This document shows, one piece after another, positions 1 to 9,698 of a stretch of 64,000 bases of DNA. Each line of letters starts with the position of its first letter. Within the stretch, counting starts at the first letter, position 1. The translations under genes and the position numbers were made by a program. Under the pieces are notes generated by a model. The model saw nothing but the letters and a program-made list of their open reading frames with translations. It was not told the DNA's origin and did not search any database. Origin of the DNA: Actinomycetospora sp. NBRC 106378 (GTDB taxonomy: Bacteria; Actinomycetota; Actinomycetes; Mycobacteriales; Pseudonocardiaceae); the NCBI RefSeq assembly GCF_030269685.1, contig NZ_BSTT01000012.1:62001-126000 (forward strand), given 5' to 3'.

Positions 1-2327
1 AGCACCGCGACGAGCACCGCCATCACCGAGGCCAGCCCGGTGAGCAGCATCGTCCGCAGCACCCGGCGGGTGTCGAGCCGCCCGAGACGGATGCGCAGCC
101 ACACGTCGCCGACGACCATTCCGACGACGAAACCGAACGCGTTGACGGCGGCGAGCCCGAGGACGACCTGGTCGGGGGACAGCAGGACGGGGCACAGGTA
201 GGCCAGCGGCACCTTGACCACCGTCATCACGACCATGATCAACGTCGGGGTGCGGGCGTCGGCCATCGCGTAGAAGACGCGCAGCTGCAGCATGGTCACG
301 GCCATCGGGAGGAGTCCGAACGCCGAGGCGGACAGCGTCATGCCCAGCGTGGCGGCCGACGCGCCCCCCGAGCGGCCCAGCGAGAACATCGCGACGCCGA
401 GCTGGGAACCGAAGACGGTGAGGATGGCGCTGACGGGCAGCAGCGTGACCGTGGACAGGCGGGAGCCGAGCGACAGGTCGGCGACCACCTGGTCCAGTCG
501 CCCGTTCGCGGCGGCCGCGCTCATCCGGGGCATGAGGGCGGTCAGCAGGGACACGCCCAGCACGCCGTAGGGCACCTGGATCAGGAGCCAGGCGTTCGAG
601 TACACCGACGGGCCGCCGGGGTCGGCGGAGAAGGCGACGCGCAGGATCGCGGTGAGCCCGATCTGCGAGATCACCACGTAGCCGATCACCCACGCGGCGA
701 GCCCGCCGAACGCGGTGAGCCGCGGGTCCCAGCCGAAGCGCCAGCGCCAGCGGAACCCGGTGCGCCGCATGGCGGGCAGCATCACGACCGCCTGCAGGAC
801 GATGCCCAGCGTGCTCCCGAGGCCGACCACGAGGAGCTGGGTCGTCGAGATCCCGCCGTCGGGTGGGCTCGGCAGGAACCAGTAGACGGTCAGCGCCGCC
901 AGCACGACGACGTTGTTGAGCACGGGGGCCCACGCCGCCGGCCCGAAGACCGCACGGGCGTTGAGGATCGCCCCGAACAGCGCGCCCATGCCGTAGAAGA
1001 AGATCTGCGGCAGCAGGAGGTAGGCGAAGTCGGTGGCCAGCGGCCGGTAGGCCTCGTTCTCGATGTAGGGCAGGACCAGCAGCGGGGCCGCAATCGTGGC
1101 GATCGCGGTCGCCACCAGCAGCGACACCGCCGCACCGGAGAGCAGCTTCTGGGCGAAGGCGTCCCCGTCGTCGCCGTCCTCCTTGGCCGCGCGGACCAGC
1201 ACGGGGATGACGACGCTGGTCAGGACCCCGCCGAGCAGCAGCTCGAAGATGATGTTGGGCAGCGTGTTCGCGATCTGGAACGCGCTGCCGACCAGCTCGA
1301 GGCCGATCGTCGCGGCCAGCGCGAGGGTGCGCAGGAAGCCGGTCAGGCGGCTGACGAGGGTCGCCACCGCCATCCCGCCCGAGGCCTTGACGAGGGACGA
1401 GTCGTCGCGGTCGTCGCTCGGGGCGCGCGGCGCGGGGACCGCGGGGGCGTCCTGCTCGAGCGGCGGGCGCGGCAGCAGGACGGTCTCGTCGCGCGAGTCG
1501 CCCACCGTCCACGAGGCCAGTGGCGCGGCGCGCACGGTCGCGGCGTCGGCGCCGGGCAGCGCTCCGAGCCGGGTCGTGGCCTCCTCGACGCGCGCCGGCG
1601 GGCGCCCGGTGTGCGGGCGCTCCTCGACCGGCAGTGCCCGCGCGGGGACGGTGACGGCGTCGCGCGCGGCGATCGGTCGGGTGGCCCCGGGATCGGGTGC
1701 GCGTGGTCCGGGGGGTGATCCGGGCGGTGGTCCGGGCTGTCCCGACGGCATCGGGCCGGGGGACGGCGTGGGGCCCGGCATCGGTGCGGCGCCGAGCGGC
1801 GGCACGGCGGCCCGGGGGGTGGCCGACGGCTCGTGATCACCGGGCGTCCTCGGCGGCGGGCCGGGTCGGGCCGGCGCCGAGGGTGCCCAACGATCGGGTT
1901 CGTGGGTGGGGACCGCGCCCGACGGCGCGACGGGCGGCCCGGGTCGTCCGGGCGGACCGGGCCGGCCCGCGTGCGGTGGCGCGCCGTGCGGGACGGCGGG
2001 ACCCGGGGGCGGTGGGACCGGGGGTCCCGTGGGTCCCGGGGGCCCGGGCGGGCGCGCGTCGGGACCGACCGGGGCGAGCGGACGCGGCGGTCCCCCGGCG
2101 GACGGGGCCCCGGCCGGTGGTCCGGCGGGTGGCGGTGGTCCGGGCGGTCCCCCGGACGGGCGGGCGGCGGTGGGCCGGGTGCGGGCCTCGGCGTCACCGG
2201 CCGGGTCGGGGCCGCGGCGGACCGGGACCTCGTCGTCGACCGGCGCGGGCGGGGGCGGCACCACGACGTAGTCGTCGGGGTCCTGCGGGGCGGAGGTGTC
2301 CGCGCCGCGCCCGGGACGGGCGGTCAT
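1..2327 (-). CDS. murJ: MurJ/MviN lipid II flippase, N-terminal part (runs off left edge)
   Basis: Polytopic membrane protein that flips lipid II across the cytoplasmic membrane for peptidoglycan synthesis. The ATG at 2327-2325 overlaps the TGA of the upstream DUF6049 gene (ATGA), which fixes the start. Residues 1-311 are a Pro/Gly/Arg-rich, probably disordered cytoplasmic extension. The membrane domain begins at about residue 312 with GGMAVATLVSRLTGFLR, followed by the family-typical QIANTLPNIIFELLLGG and YLLLPQIFFYGMGALFGA segments. About 775 codons are visible; the 3' end is outside the window, so a C-terminal pseudokinase-like region such as that of M. tuberculosis Rv3910 cannot be judged. 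Gene order (Nudix, DUF6049, MurJ) matches Rv3908-Rv3910. Confidence 0.9.
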   Translation of the reverse strand, partial: MTARPGRGADTSAPQDPDDYVVVPPPPAPVDDEVPVRRGPDPAGDAEARTRPTAARPSGGPPGPPPPAGPPAGAPSAGGPPRPLAPVGPDARPPGPPGPTGPPVPPPPGPAVPHGAPPHAGRPGPPGRPGPPVAPSGAVPTHEPDRWAPSAPARPGPPPRTPGDHEPSATPRAAVPPLGAAPMPGPTPSPGPMPSGQPGPPPGSPPGPRAPDPGATRPIAARDAVTVPARALPVEERPHTGRPPARVEEATTRLGALPGADAATVRAAPLASWTVGDSRDETVLLPRPPLEQDAPAVPAPRAPSDDRDDSSLVKASGGMAVATLVSRLTGFLRTLALAATIGLELVGSAFQIANTLPNIIFELLLGGVLTSVVIPVLVRAAKEDGDDGDAFAQKLLSGAAVSLLVATAIATIAAPLLVLPYIENEAYRPLATDFAYLLLPQIFFYGMGALFGAILNARAVFGPAAWAPVLNNVVVLAALTVYWFLPSPPDGGISTTQLLVVGLGSTLGIVLQAVVMLPAMRRTGFRWRWRFGWDPRLTAFGGLAAWVIGYVVISQIGLTAILRVAFSADPGGPSVYSNAWLLIQVPYGVLGVSLLTALMPRMSAAAANGRLDQVVADLSLGSRLSTVTLLPVSAILTVFGSQLGVAMFSLGRSGGASAATLGMTLSASAFGLLPMAVTMLQLRVFYAMADARTPTLIMVVMTVVKVPLAYLCPVLLSPDQVVLGLAAVNAFGFVVGMVVGDVWLRIRLGRLDTRRVLRTMLLTGLASVMAVLVAV

Positions 2328-4594
2328 CGGGCCTGCAGCGTGCGGTCGTCCGTCGTCGGGCCCGGACCCGACCCGTCCGTCGGCGTCCCGGCCCGACGCC
2401 TGCGCCGGGACCTGCGCTCGCGCCGTGCCGCGCGGACCCGCAGCGCCACCCGCAGGCTCGACAGGATCACCAGCACGACGGCTGCGGACGCGGTCAACCA
2501 CACGGTGATCGTGCCGTAGGCGGTCGATCGCAGCAGGAGACGAGCCGTCGGCCCGAGCGCCTCGCCCCCCGGGGTGTGCGCGGTGGCGTCGATCGTGAAC
2601 TGGCCCGAGCGCTCGACGTCGAGCGCCACCTGGAACTGGTAGCTGCCGAAGGCGGGCACCTGGTGCACGGCGACCGGGGACGCCCGAACGCCGGGGGTCT
2701 GGTCGAGCACGACGGTGACGTCGACCGCCACCGGCAGCTGGTTCTCCACGGTGAGCAGCAGGGGGGCGTCGCTGGACCCGAGCGAGTACGTCCCCGCGGG
2801 CTGCACCACCCGCACCAGCCCGCGGAGGGTCGCGAGCTGGGCCGCGACGTCGCTCGCCGCCGCCCGTTGCAGGGCCGGGTCGCCCCGGCCGGCGGCCGAG
2901 AGGCTGCGCAGGAGCGCCCCGGTGAGCGGCTGGAGGTAGTCCGCCGGGGTCGGCGCTCCCGTCCGGTCCTGCCGGCTGGCGGCGAGCAGGTCGCGCTGGC
3001 CGTCGCGCACGGCGCGGATCCGGTCGAGGACCGCGGAGGACTGGTCCGACACGGCGGCCCGGTCGCCCGGCCCGAGCGCCACGTCGGGGGTGGCCGGGTC
3101 CGCGGCGGCGCGCGCCACGAGGGTGCCGAGGTCGACCGGGGTGACCAGGCCACGGCGGGCCAGGTCGGAGAGCCCGCCGAGCAGCGCCGTGGCGGCGGTG
3201 GCGTCGACCGGCCAGTCCGCGGGCGGTGCGAGGACGACGGGCGCGGACGGCGGGGTCCGGCCCAGGGCCCGCAGGGCGGTCACCGCCAGCGCGTCCTGGG
3301 TGGCGAGGGCCCCGTCGGCGACCGTCGATCCGCCCGTTGCGGCGTCGGCCCCCCCGGGGCTCTGCGCGAGGGCCTGCCCGACGAGCGGATCGGTCGCGAC
3401 CGCGAGCGGACTGCCGCCGCCGGCGCTCCCCGCGAAGCGACCCACCCCGCCCGGCGGCACGCCGTCGGTGAGCGTGGAGCCGTCGACGACGAGGGCCCGC
3501 GCGCCGCCCCCGGCGAGGTCGGCGAGGCTGCGCTCGTCGAGCAGCCCGCCGGCGGGGACGGTCGTGTCCGGCACCGGGGTGACGCCGAGCAGCTCGGCGG
3601 TGCGGGCCGCGCCGAGGGTGCGCGCGGCCGTCGTGAGGTCGCTCATGTTGCCGCGGCTCGTCGCGAGCAGGTCGGCGTCGGCGTAGGGCAGGGCGACCAC
3701 GCACCGCCCGACCGCGGCGGCGCGGACCGCGGCGAGCCACTGCCCGGCCGCGGCGGCGCCGGAGCCCGGCCGTGGGCCGGTCGGGCTGCTCACCTGGTAG
3801 CCCCCGCTCATGTCGCGGGCGGTCTCGAGCAGGTCGGCGTCGACGGCGAGGCAGGTGGCGGCCGCAGCGGGGCTGCCCAGCGGGGCGGCCCGGGTGAGGG
3901 CGGCGACCAGTCCGCCGAGGCGGCCGTCGGGGGCGAGCGTGGCGGCGAGCGAGTCGTCGGCGAGCAGGGTCGGCGCGCCCGGGGGCACCGGGAGCCGCCG
4001 CGGGCGGTCCGTGAGCGGGTAGAGCAGCGACACGGTCGTCGGGGTGGTCGGCGTCGCGGTGGGCCCACCGGGGAGCCCGGTGACGGGGAGCAGGAACCGC
4101 TCCGCGGCGACCCGCTCGGGCACGCCGGCGCCCGGCGTCCCGTTCACCTCGACGACCACCGGGTAGACGCCGGGCCCGGGCAGCGCCAGGGCCGCGAGCG
4201 GCACCCGGAGGGTGACCGGCACCGTGTCGCCCGGGTCGAGCGGACCCGCGACGGGGGTCAGCGGCGGTGCGGGGGCGGCGGGGTCGGGGGAGATCGCGCC
4301 GGTGAGGGCCCGGTCGACCTCGCGGTCGGTGGCGACGGCGACGCCCCGTTGCGCCCGGATCCCCAGGTCGCGCACGGGGACGGGTCCGCGGTTGGTCAGC
4401 CGACCGGTCACGGTCAGGTCCCCCGAGTCGGGTCCGACCACGCGCGGGGTCGCGTCGAGGGCCAGCTCCACCGCGCTCGACGACGAGGTCTGGGCCGGAG
4501 CGGCGAGTGCGGTCGGCACGCCCGTCGTCAGGACCAGACCGAGCACCGCGACGACCAGGGAGAGGAGGGTCCGCGGGGCCCCTCCTGCGATCAC
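2324..4594 (-). CDS. DUF6049 family secreted, membrane-anchored protein (Rv3909-like)
   Basis: Predicted 756-residue envelope protein of unknown function. The GTG at 4594-4592 overlaps the TGA of the Nudix gene (GTGA). The first ~30 residues form a signal peptide (hydrophobic [17 protein letters not shown], then Ala-rich ALAAPA). A large extracytoplasmic region follows, with beta-rich stretches and Ala/Gly/Pro linkers. One C-terminal transmembrane helix ([17 protein letters not shown]) and a short Arg-rich cytoplasmic tail end the protein. Its stop overlaps the murJ start, so the two are translationally coupled. The same pairing in mycobacteria suggests a role with MurJ in cell-wall synthesis, but that is inference from context. 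A longer in-frame reading upstream lies antisense to nothing useful and inside the Nudix gene, so I rejected it. Confidence 0.85.
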   Translation of the reverse strand: MIAGGAPRTLLSLVVAVLGLVLTTGVPTALAAPAQTSSSSAVELALDATPRVVGPDSGDLTVTGRLTNRGPVPVRDLGIRAQRGVAVATDREVDRALTGAISPDPAAPAPPLTPVAGPLDPGDTVPVTLRVPLAALALPGPGVYPVVVEVNGTPGAGVPERVAAERFLLPVTGLPGGPTATPTTPTTVSLLYPLTDRPRRLPVPPGAPTLLADDSLAATLAPDGRLGGLVAALTRAAPLGSPAAAATCLAVDADLLETARDMSGGYQVSSPTGPRPGSGAAAAGQWLAAVRAAAVGRCVVALPYADADLLATSRGNMSDLTTAARTLGAARTAELLGVTPVPDTTVPAGGLLDERSLADLAGGGARALVVDGSTLTDGVPPGGVGRFAGSAGGGSPLAVATDPLVGQALAQSPGGADAATGGSTVADGALATQDALAVTALRALGRTPPSAPVVLAPPADWPVDATAATALLGGLSDLARRGLVTPVDLGTLVARAAADPATPDVALGPGDRAAVSDQSSAVLDRIRAVRDGQRDLLAASRQDRTGAPTPADYLQPLTGALLRSLSAAGRGDPALQRAAASDVAAQLATLRGLVRVVQPAGTYSLGSSDAPLLLTVENQLPVAVDVTVVLDQTPGVRASPVAVHQVPAFGSYQFQVALDVERSGQFTIDATAHTPGGEALGPTARLLLRSTAYGTITVWLTASAAVVLVILSSLRVALRVRAARRERRSRRRRRAGTPTDGSGPGPTTDDRTLQAR

Positions 4595-5076
4595 GCGGAC
4601 TCCTCCAGGATCTCCGCCGCCAGCCGGACGAGCCGGCGCTCGTCGGCGTAGGCGAGCCGGGAGCCGAGCTCGGTCAGCGGGACCCAGGCGACCTCGGTGA
4701 CCTCCACGTCGGCGTCCGAGAGCTCCCCGCCGCGGGCCGCGAGCAGGAAGTGCTGCACGGTCTTGTGCACCCGACGGTCCTCGGCCACGAACCAGTAGTC
4801 GATGCTGCCGAGCGGGGCCTGCACGGCAGCGATGATGCCGGTCTCCTCCTCGACCTCGCGCACCGCCGCCTGCTCGGCCGTCTCGCCCTCCTCGATGTGG
4901 CCCTTGGGCAGCGACCACAGGAGCCGTCCGCGCCGGTCGAGCCGCCCGATCAGGGCCGCGCAGCCGCGCTCGGCGTCGACGACCAGGCCGCCCGCGGAGA
5001 ACTCGTCGACCGTCCGCATCCGCCGCCGCGGACCGCGCCGACGGCGGTCGGCGGGTCGACGTGGCGACGGGGGCAT
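4591..5076 (-). CDS. Nudix hydrolase, MutT4-like
   Basis: Hydrolyses nucleoside diphosphates linked to another moiety; the family includes housecleaning and mRNA/nucleotide pool enzymes. The complete Nudix box is visible at residues 59-81 ([20 protein letters not shown] onward). The preceding [16 protein letters not shown] and the following [19 protein letters not shown] match M. tuberculosis MutT4 (Rv3908) closely as I remember it. The ATG at 5076 gives 161 residues with a basic N-terminal tail; an internal ATG at 5019 (MRTVDEF) is possible. It is first in the coupled Nudix - DUF6049 - murJ unit and divergent from the CCA-adding enzyme gene. Substrate is not predictable from sequence alone. 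Confidence 0.88.
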   Translation of the reverse strand: MPPSPRRPADRRRRGPRRRMRTVDEFSAGGLVVDAERGCAALIGRLDRRGRLLWSLPKGHIEEGETAEQAAVREVEEETGIIAAVQAPLGSIDYWFVAEDRRVHKTVQHFLLAARGGELSDADVEVTEVAWVPLTELGSRLAYADERRLVRLAAEILEESA

Positions 5077-5178
5077 TCCGTGATGGTACGACCGACCCGC
5101 CCCGCACGGGGGCTCCGACGAGGCCCGGCGGGGGCTGCTCACACGGTGGTGGTGGCGGCCACGGTGCGAACCGCGCGA

Positions 5179-5184
5179 TAGGCT
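5179..5184 (+). promoter_or_regulatory. -10 hexamer of leaderless pcnA promoter
   Basis: TAGGCT ends 8 nt before the GTG at 5193. There is no Shine-Dalgarno sequence, so transcription probably starts at or next to the start codon. This supports the chosen start. Confidence 0.6.
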
Positions 5185-5192
5185 GTCCCGCC

Positions 5193-6689
5193 GTGCCCGC
5201 ACCATCCTCGACCGCCTCCCAGGCCCTCCCGCCCGTCGTCGGGACGGCCGGAAACGAGCAGCACGAGCCCGTGGACGCCGGTCAGACTGCCGTGGTGGAG
5301 CTGTTGCGGTACTCCCCCGTCGCCGACGAGCTCGGCCGGCGGTTCGCCGACGCCGGGCACCGGCTGTACCTGGTCGGCGGGAGCGTGCGCGACGCGCTGC
5401 TGGGGCGCGGGTCGAACGACCTGGACTTCACCACCGACGCGCGGCCCACCCAGGTCAAGCGGATCGTGGCCGGCTGGGCCGAGGCCGTGTGGGACACCGG
5501 CATCGAGTTCGGGACGATCGGGCTGTCCCGCCACGGGGTCACCCTCGAGGTGACGACGTTCCGGGCGGACAGCTACGACGGCGTGTCCCGCAATCCCGTC
5601 GTGGCGTTCGGCGACACGGTCGAGGGCGACCTGGTGCGCCGCGACTTCACCGCGAACGCGATGGCGGTCTCGCTGCCCGACCGCACGTTCGTCGACCCGT
5701 GCGGTGGCCTCGCGGCCCTCGCCCGCGGCGTCCTCGACACGCCGATCGAGCCGGAGCGCTCCTTCGACGACGACCCGCTGCGGCTGCTGCGGGCCGCGCG
5801 CTTCGTCTCCCAGCTCGGGTTCTCCGTCGCACCGCGGGTCCGCGAGGCGATGACGGCCATGGCGCCCCAGCTCGCCCGGATCACCGCGGAGCGGGTCCAG
5901 GCGGAGCTCTCGAAGCTGCTGCTCGGGGCGTACCCGCGGGCGGGCATCGAGCTGATGGTCGACACGGGGCTCGCCGACGTCGTGCTCCCCGAGGTGCCCG
6001 CGATGCGCCTGGAGATCGACGAGCACGCCCAGCACAAGGACGTCTACGAGCACTCGCTGACGGTCATGGAGCAGGCGATCGACCGGGAGACCGACGGCCC
6101 GGACCTGACCCTGCGCCTCGCCGCCCTGCTGCACGACATCGGCAAGCCCGCCACGCGACGGGTCGAACCGGGCAACCGGGTCAGCTTCCACCACCACGAG
6201 GTGGTCGGGGCGAAGATGACCCGCAAGCGGCTGCGCGAGCTGCGCTACCCGAAGCAGCTCATCGACGACGTCTCGCAGCTGGTGTTCCTGCACCTGCGCT
6301 TCCACGGCTACGGCAAGGGCGAGTGGACCGACTCCGCCGTGCGCCGCTACGTCACCGACGCCGGCCCGCTGCTCGACCGGCTGCACCAGCTCGTGCGCTC
6401 GGACTCCACGACCCGCAACAAGCGCCGCGCGGCCGCCCTCCAGCGCACCTACGACGACCTCGAGGAGCGGATCGCGCGCATCGCCGAGTCCGAGGACCTC
6501 GCGCGGGTGCGGCCCGACCTCGACGGCAACGCCATCATGGAGCTGCTCGGGGTGGAGCCCGGACCCGTCGTCGGGAAGGCGTGGCGGCACCTCAAGGACG
6601 TGCGCCTGGAGCGGGGGCCGCTCGACCGCGACGAGGCGGAGGCGGAGCTGCTCGCGTGGGCCCGCGCGGAGGGGATCGTCACGGACTGA
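5193..6689 (+). CDS. pcnA: CCA tRNA nucleotidyltransferase (class II, with HD domain)
   Basis: Adds or repairs the 3'-terminal CCA of tRNAs. The head domain carries the nucleotidyltransferase signature GGSVRD at residues 62-67 and the metal-binding DLDF at 76-79. The tRNA-binding neck follows, and then an HD domain (LLHDIGK, H314-D315, preceded by an [14 protein letters not shown] segment). The protein is 498 residues, slightly longer than M. tuberculosis PcnA because of a Ser/Pro-rich N-terminus. The GTG at 5193 is preferred because of the leaderless -10 at 5179-5184; the longer reading from 5061 would overlap the divergent Nudix start. It converges on the TauD-type gene with a 24-nt gap. 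Confidence 0.95.
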   Translation: MPAPSSTASQALPPVVGTAGNEQHEPVDAGQTAVVELLRYSPVADELGRRFADAGHRLYLVGGSVRDALLGRGSNDLDFTTDARPTQVKRIVAGWAEAVWDTGIEFGTIGLSRHGVTLEVTTFRADSYDGVSRNPVVAFGDTVEGDLVRRDFTANAMAVSLPDRTFVDPCGGLAALARGVLDTPIEPERSFDDDPLRLLRAARFVSQLGFSVAPRVREAMTAMAPQLARITAERVQAELSKLLLGAYPRAGIELMVDTGLADVVLPEVPAMRLEIDEHAQHKDVYEHSLTVMEQAIDRETDGPDLTLRLAALLHDIGKPATRRVEPGNRVSFHHHEVVGAKMTRKRLRELRYPKQLIDDVSQLVFLHLRFHGYGKGEWTDSAVRRYVTDAGPLLDRLHQLVRSDSTTRNKRRAAALQRTYDDLEERIARIAESEDLARVRPDLDGNAIMELLGVEPGPVVGKAWRHLKDVRLERGPLDRDEAEAELLAWARAEGIVTD

Positions 6690-6713
6690 GGTCCGCAGCC
6701 GGTCGGACGCGGG

Positions 6714-7517
6714 TCAGACGCCGACGAAGTCGAGGTCCCCGCTCGGGACGGCGACGGCGTCGGTCGTCCAGCCCCAGATGGAGTACAGGAGCCGCTGCGG
6801 GTCGTCGTAGCCGTGCCGTCCGTGCAGCATCCGGTAGTTGTCGACGACGGCCATCTCCCCGGCCTCGAGACGGAACCGGGCGCCGCCGTCGCGGGCGGTG
6901 TCGGCCGCGGCGTGCCACGCCTCGAGGAACGGCCACTGGTCGACCTCGGCCGCGCCGCGGACCGGGGCGAGGAACTCGTGGTGGCGGACCTGCACCCGGT
7001 TCCCGGGGGTGGTCCGCGCGATCGGGCTCGGCGTCGACTGCGGGAAGCCGGGCTCGGAGTGGTCGACGGGCACCGACCACGCGAAGCGGCGCAGGTCCGC
7101 CGGGACCTCGCCGAGGAGGGCGAGCCCGTCGAGGAGGAAGTTCTCGCCGCCCGTGCGGGCCGGTCGGACCTGCAGCAGCAGGAGCCGGTCCGGGGCCTCG
7201 TCGCCGAACGCGAAGCCGTCGTTGTGGGGCGGCATGGGCACCGTGGTGTCGGCGGAGAGGTCCCGACGGCGGCCGCGGGCGTCGGCGGGCTGGGCCCGGG
7301 CGATCGCCCCGTCGCGGGCGGCCGCCGACCGGGACGCCTCGATCTGACGTCCGACGCGGCGCAGGTCCTCGCCGAGCATGGCGCGGGCGAAGGCGATCGC
7401 GGCCTGTTCGTCGGCGATCCCGGACACGATGGCCGCGCCCTCCTCCCCGACCAGAGCGCGGGCCTCGGCGGCGGAGGCCGCACGGCGGGGGACGACGGCG
7501 GCACGGCGAGGATCCAC
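6714..7517 (-). CDS. TauD/TfdA-family Fe(II)/2-oxoglutarate dioxygenase
   Basis: Non-haem iron oxygenase that uses 2-oxoglutarate and O2 to hydroxylate an unidentified substrate. The facial triad is readable: H98-N99-D100 in VPMPPHNDGF and a distal His in MLHGRHGY (H232 or H235). The 267-residue length is usual for the family. The fold-typical segments DRLLLLQVRPARTGGENFLLDG and LEAGEMAVVDNYR are present. The GTG at 7517 is chosen because a TAGCGT -10 box ends 8 nt upstream. It is a single-gene unit, and no neighbouring genes hint at the substrate (taurine, carnitine-like compounds and secondary metabolites are all possible). Confidence 0.85.
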   Translation of the reverse strand: MDPRRAAVVPRRAASAAEARALVGEEGAAIVSGIADEQAAIAFARAMLGEDLRRVGRQIEASRSAAARDGAIARAQPADARGRRRDLSADTTVPMPPHNDGFAFGDEAPDRLLLLQVRPARTGGENFLLDGLALLGEVPADLRRFAWSVPVDHSEPGFPQSTPSPIARTTPGNRVQVRHHEFLAPVRGAAEVDQWPFLEAWHAAADTARDGGARFRLEAGEMAVVDNYRMLHGRHGYDDPQRLLYSIWGWTTDAVAVPSGDLDFVGV

Positions 7518-7525
7518 GGACGGTC

Positions 7526-7531
7526 ACGCTA
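7526..7531 (-). promoter_or_regulatory. -10 hexamer of leaderless promoter for the dioxygenase gene
   Basis: Minus-strand TAGCGT, 8 nt upstream of the GTG at 7517, with no Shine-Dalgarno sequence. Confidence 0.55.
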
Positions 7532-7571
7532 GGGCGGCGGTGTGACGGGCGGATGTCGTCGACGGAGCGGG

Positions 7572-7580
7572 TTGTCCACA
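7572..7580 (+). other. Isolated consensus DnaA box
   Basis: TTGTCCACA, identical to the GC-rich actinobacterial DnaA box, lies in the gap between two divergent genes. One isolated box is not an origin; it may titrate DnaA or regulate a neighbour. Confidence 0.4.
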
Positions 7581-7630
7581 GGCCGCTCCCGCCCGGGAAC
7601 CGATCACCGGCGCCGCGGGTCCGAGCCCGT

Positions 7631-8209
7631 GTGATCAGCTATCGCTTCGGCACCGGACACGGACCGGTCCACCACCACCGCTCGCCCGCGGACCGCGCGC
7701 TCGGCGGGGCGGGACCGGACGCCGTCGCGCTCGACTTCGACGGTGACGGCCGGGTCGACGACGCGCTCTGGGACACCGACGGCGACGGCGTCGCCGACCG
7801 GGCGGTGCTCGACCTCGACGACGACGGCCGCCCGGAGCGGGCGTTCGCGGACCCGTCCGGGCGCGGCGTGTGGGACCGGTCGGCGGACCGCGTCGTCACC
7901 TTCACCGACGTCCGCGGCCGGGCGGGCACCGTGGTGGCGGCGGTGGACACCGACGGCGACGGCGTTCCCGACGGCGGGTCGGCGGAGGTCGACCACGACC
8001 CCGCCGGTCGCGAGACGGTGTGCGACCTCGACGGCGACGGGCGCGCCGACCAGCTGCTCGTCGACCACGACGGGGACGGGCGGGCGGAGAGCGCCTACGC
8101 CTCGTCGGGCCCGGCGGGGAGGTGGGACGTGCTGCTCGCCGACACCGACGCCGACGGGACGGCCGACGTCGAGATCGCCGAGGACGCCTCGGGATGGGTG
8201 CCGCCCTGA
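7631..8209 (+). CDS. Protein of tandem DxDxDG calcium-loop-like repeats
   Basis: Unknown protein of 192 residues built almost entirely of acidic loops. Seven copies of a DxDxDG-type unit are visible: DFDGDGRVDD, DTDGDGVADR, DLDDDGRPER, DTDGDGVPDG, DLDGDGRADQ, DHDGDGRAES and DTDADGTADV. Such loops bind Ca2+ in EF-hand, dockerin and thrombospondin type 3 proteins, so calcium binding is likely but unproven. There is no signal peptide or transmembrane segment, so it may be cytoplasmic or use another export route. The start GTG at 7631 (VISYRFGTGHG) is a guess, because neither a Shine-Dalgarno sequence nor a clear -10 precedes it. The last 115 nt overlap the 3' end of the convergent MFS gene. Confidence 0.65.
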   Translation: MISYRFGTGHGPVHHHRSPADRALGGAGPDAVALDFDGDGRVDDALWDTDGDGVADRAVLDLDDDGRPERAFADPSGRGVWDRSADRVVTFTDVRGRAGTVVAAVDTDGDGVPDGGSAEVDHDPAGRETVCDLDGDGRADQLLVDHDGDGRAESAYASSGPAGRWDVLLADTDADGTADVEIAEDASGWVPP

Positions 8210-9555
8210 GTCGGCACCACGGCGCCGCCGTCGGGCCCGCGGGTGTCGCCGACCGGGGCGCCGCGGCGCAGCGCGATCTCGTGCACCCCGAGTCCGAGTA
8301 GGTAGAGCCCGGCGGCGGTCAGCACGAGCGTGGCCGAGCGGCCGTCCGGCGGGCTGAGTAGGGCCGCGGCGGCGACGGCCGAGACGTAGGTGACGTTGAA
8401 GACGGTGTCGGAGAGGGCGAACACCCGCCCGCGGCGCGCGTCGTCGACCTCGCGCTGCACGGCGGCGTCCGCGCACAGCTTGATGGCCTGGCCGACGAGG
8501 CCGAGCACGAACGCGGCCCCGAGGATCGTCGGGAGGACCATCGGCAGGCCGAGCGCGAGCAGGGCGACGACGGCGAGCGTCAGCATCACGCGCACGGTGG
8601 CGGGCCGCCCGATGCGCGCGGTCAGCCACGGCGTCACCACGGCCGCGACCCCGAGCCCGGCGGCCGCGGCGACCACCGTCTCGCCGAGTCCGGCGACGCC
8701 CGCCTGCAGCGGACCCCAGTCGGTGAGGCCGTTGCGCATGAGCAGGAGCATCACGAGGGTCGCCACGCCGAACGCGAGGCGGTGCGCCGCGACCGCCCAG
8801 AACGCCGCGACCACGCCCCGCGCGTCCCGGGCCGCACGGGCGCCGTCGGCGAGCCCGAGCGCGACCGCCCTGATCGCCTGGGCCGCCTCCGACGGGTCGT
8901 CCGGGCCGAGCGCGCCGCGACGGAATCCGACGGCCACCGCGACGATCACCACCGAGCCCAGGACCGACGCCGCCGCCGCGAGGCCGGACTGGCGGTCGCC
9001 CGCGCCGATCAGCCCGGTCAGCGCGAAGGAACAGGCGGCGCCGAAGGCGGCCGCGACCGCACCGCTCGTCGTCACCAGCGAGTTCGCCGCCACGAGCCGT
9101 CGCGGCACGACGACGTGCGGCAGCGCGGCCGACAGGCCGGCCTGCACGAAGCGGCTGACCCCGATCGTCGCCAGTGCTCCCAGGTACAGCGCGGGACCCG
9201 TGACGCCCGCCGCGACCACCGCCGCCGTCCCGACCGTGAGGACGGCGCGCAGCGCGCCGGCCACGACGAACACCCGGCGGCGGTCCCAGCGGTCGAGCAG
9301 CGCGCCCGCGAACGGGCCGACGAGCGAGTACGGGAGCAGCACGACGGCCAGGCCGAGGGCCACCAGCACCGGGTCCGACTGCCGCTCGGGGTTGAACAGC
9401 ACGGCCCCGCCGAGAGCGGCCTGGAAGACGCCGTCGCCCCACTGCGCGCCGAGCCGGATCGAGAGCAACCGGAGGAAACCGGGGTGGGCGGCGAGTTCCC
9501 GACGACGGGTTCGGCCGCGCCCGGCGGGCGGGTTCCGGTCGGTCGAAACGGGCAC
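8095..9555 (-). CDS. MFS transporter (Rv0037c-like)
   Basis: Integral membrane transporter of the major facilitator superfamily, 486 residues, with about 12 hydrophobic helices. The loop motif GALLDRWDRRRVFV (residues ~80-93) is the MFS A-motif equivalent. Position next to yqgE matches Rv0037c/Rv0038 of M. tuberculosis. The GTG at 9555 is chosen because TAGCGT ends 8 nt upstream; a longer reading from 9780 would run across the yqgE promoter and start. The final ~38 residues (Ser/Thr/Ala-rich) are encoded antisense to the calcium-loop gene and may be a chance extension. Substrate is unknown. Confidence 0.82.
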   Translation of the reverse strand: MPVSTDRNPPAGRGRTRRRELAAHPGFLRLLSIRLGAQWGDGVFQAALGGAVLFNPERQSDPVLVALGLAVVLLPYSLVGPFAGALLDRWDRRRVFVVAGALRAVLTVGTAAVVAAGVTGPALYLGALATIGVSRFVQAGLSAALPHVVVPRRLVAANSLVTTSGAVAAAFGAACSFALTGLIGAGDRQSGLAAAASVLGSVVIVAVAVGFRRGALGPDDPSEAAQAIRAVALGLADGARAARDARGVVAAFWAVAAHRLAFGVATLVMLLLMRNGLTDWGPLQAGVAGLGETVVAAAAGLGVAAVVTPWLTARIGRPATVRVMLTLAVVALLALGLPMVLPTILGAAFVLGLVGQAIKLCADAAVQREVDDARRGRVFALSDTVFNVTYVSAVAAAALLSPPDGRSATLVLTAAGLYLLGLGVHEIALRRGAPVGDTRGPDGGAVVPTQGGTHPEASSAISTSAVPSASVSASSTSHLPAGPDEA

Positions 9556-9563
9556 GACGGCCC

Positions 9564-9569
9564 ACGCTA
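9564..9569 (-). promoter_or_regulatory. -10 hexamer of leaderless MFS promoter
   Basis: Minus-strand TAGCGT, 8 nt upstream of the GTG at 9555. It decides the start of the transporter. Confidence 0.55.
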
Positions 9570-9698
9570 CGCGGAGTCTCCCAGGGCCGGGAGGGCGGTC
9601 GTCGCCCGTCCGGGCGTCCTGCCCGTCCGGACAGGTGACGCGGGCCGCGGCCGGGGGCGGTCGGGCTGACCGCGGCCGGACGGTGGTGTCACGATGGG

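Noticed and set aside
1697-4651. Very long plus-strand open frame (984 codons) over DUF6049/murJ
   Set aside because: It is antisense to two well-supported genes, rich in Arg/Gly/Pro from GC-rich complement, and matches no family. Many similar frames in the window were dropped for the same reason.
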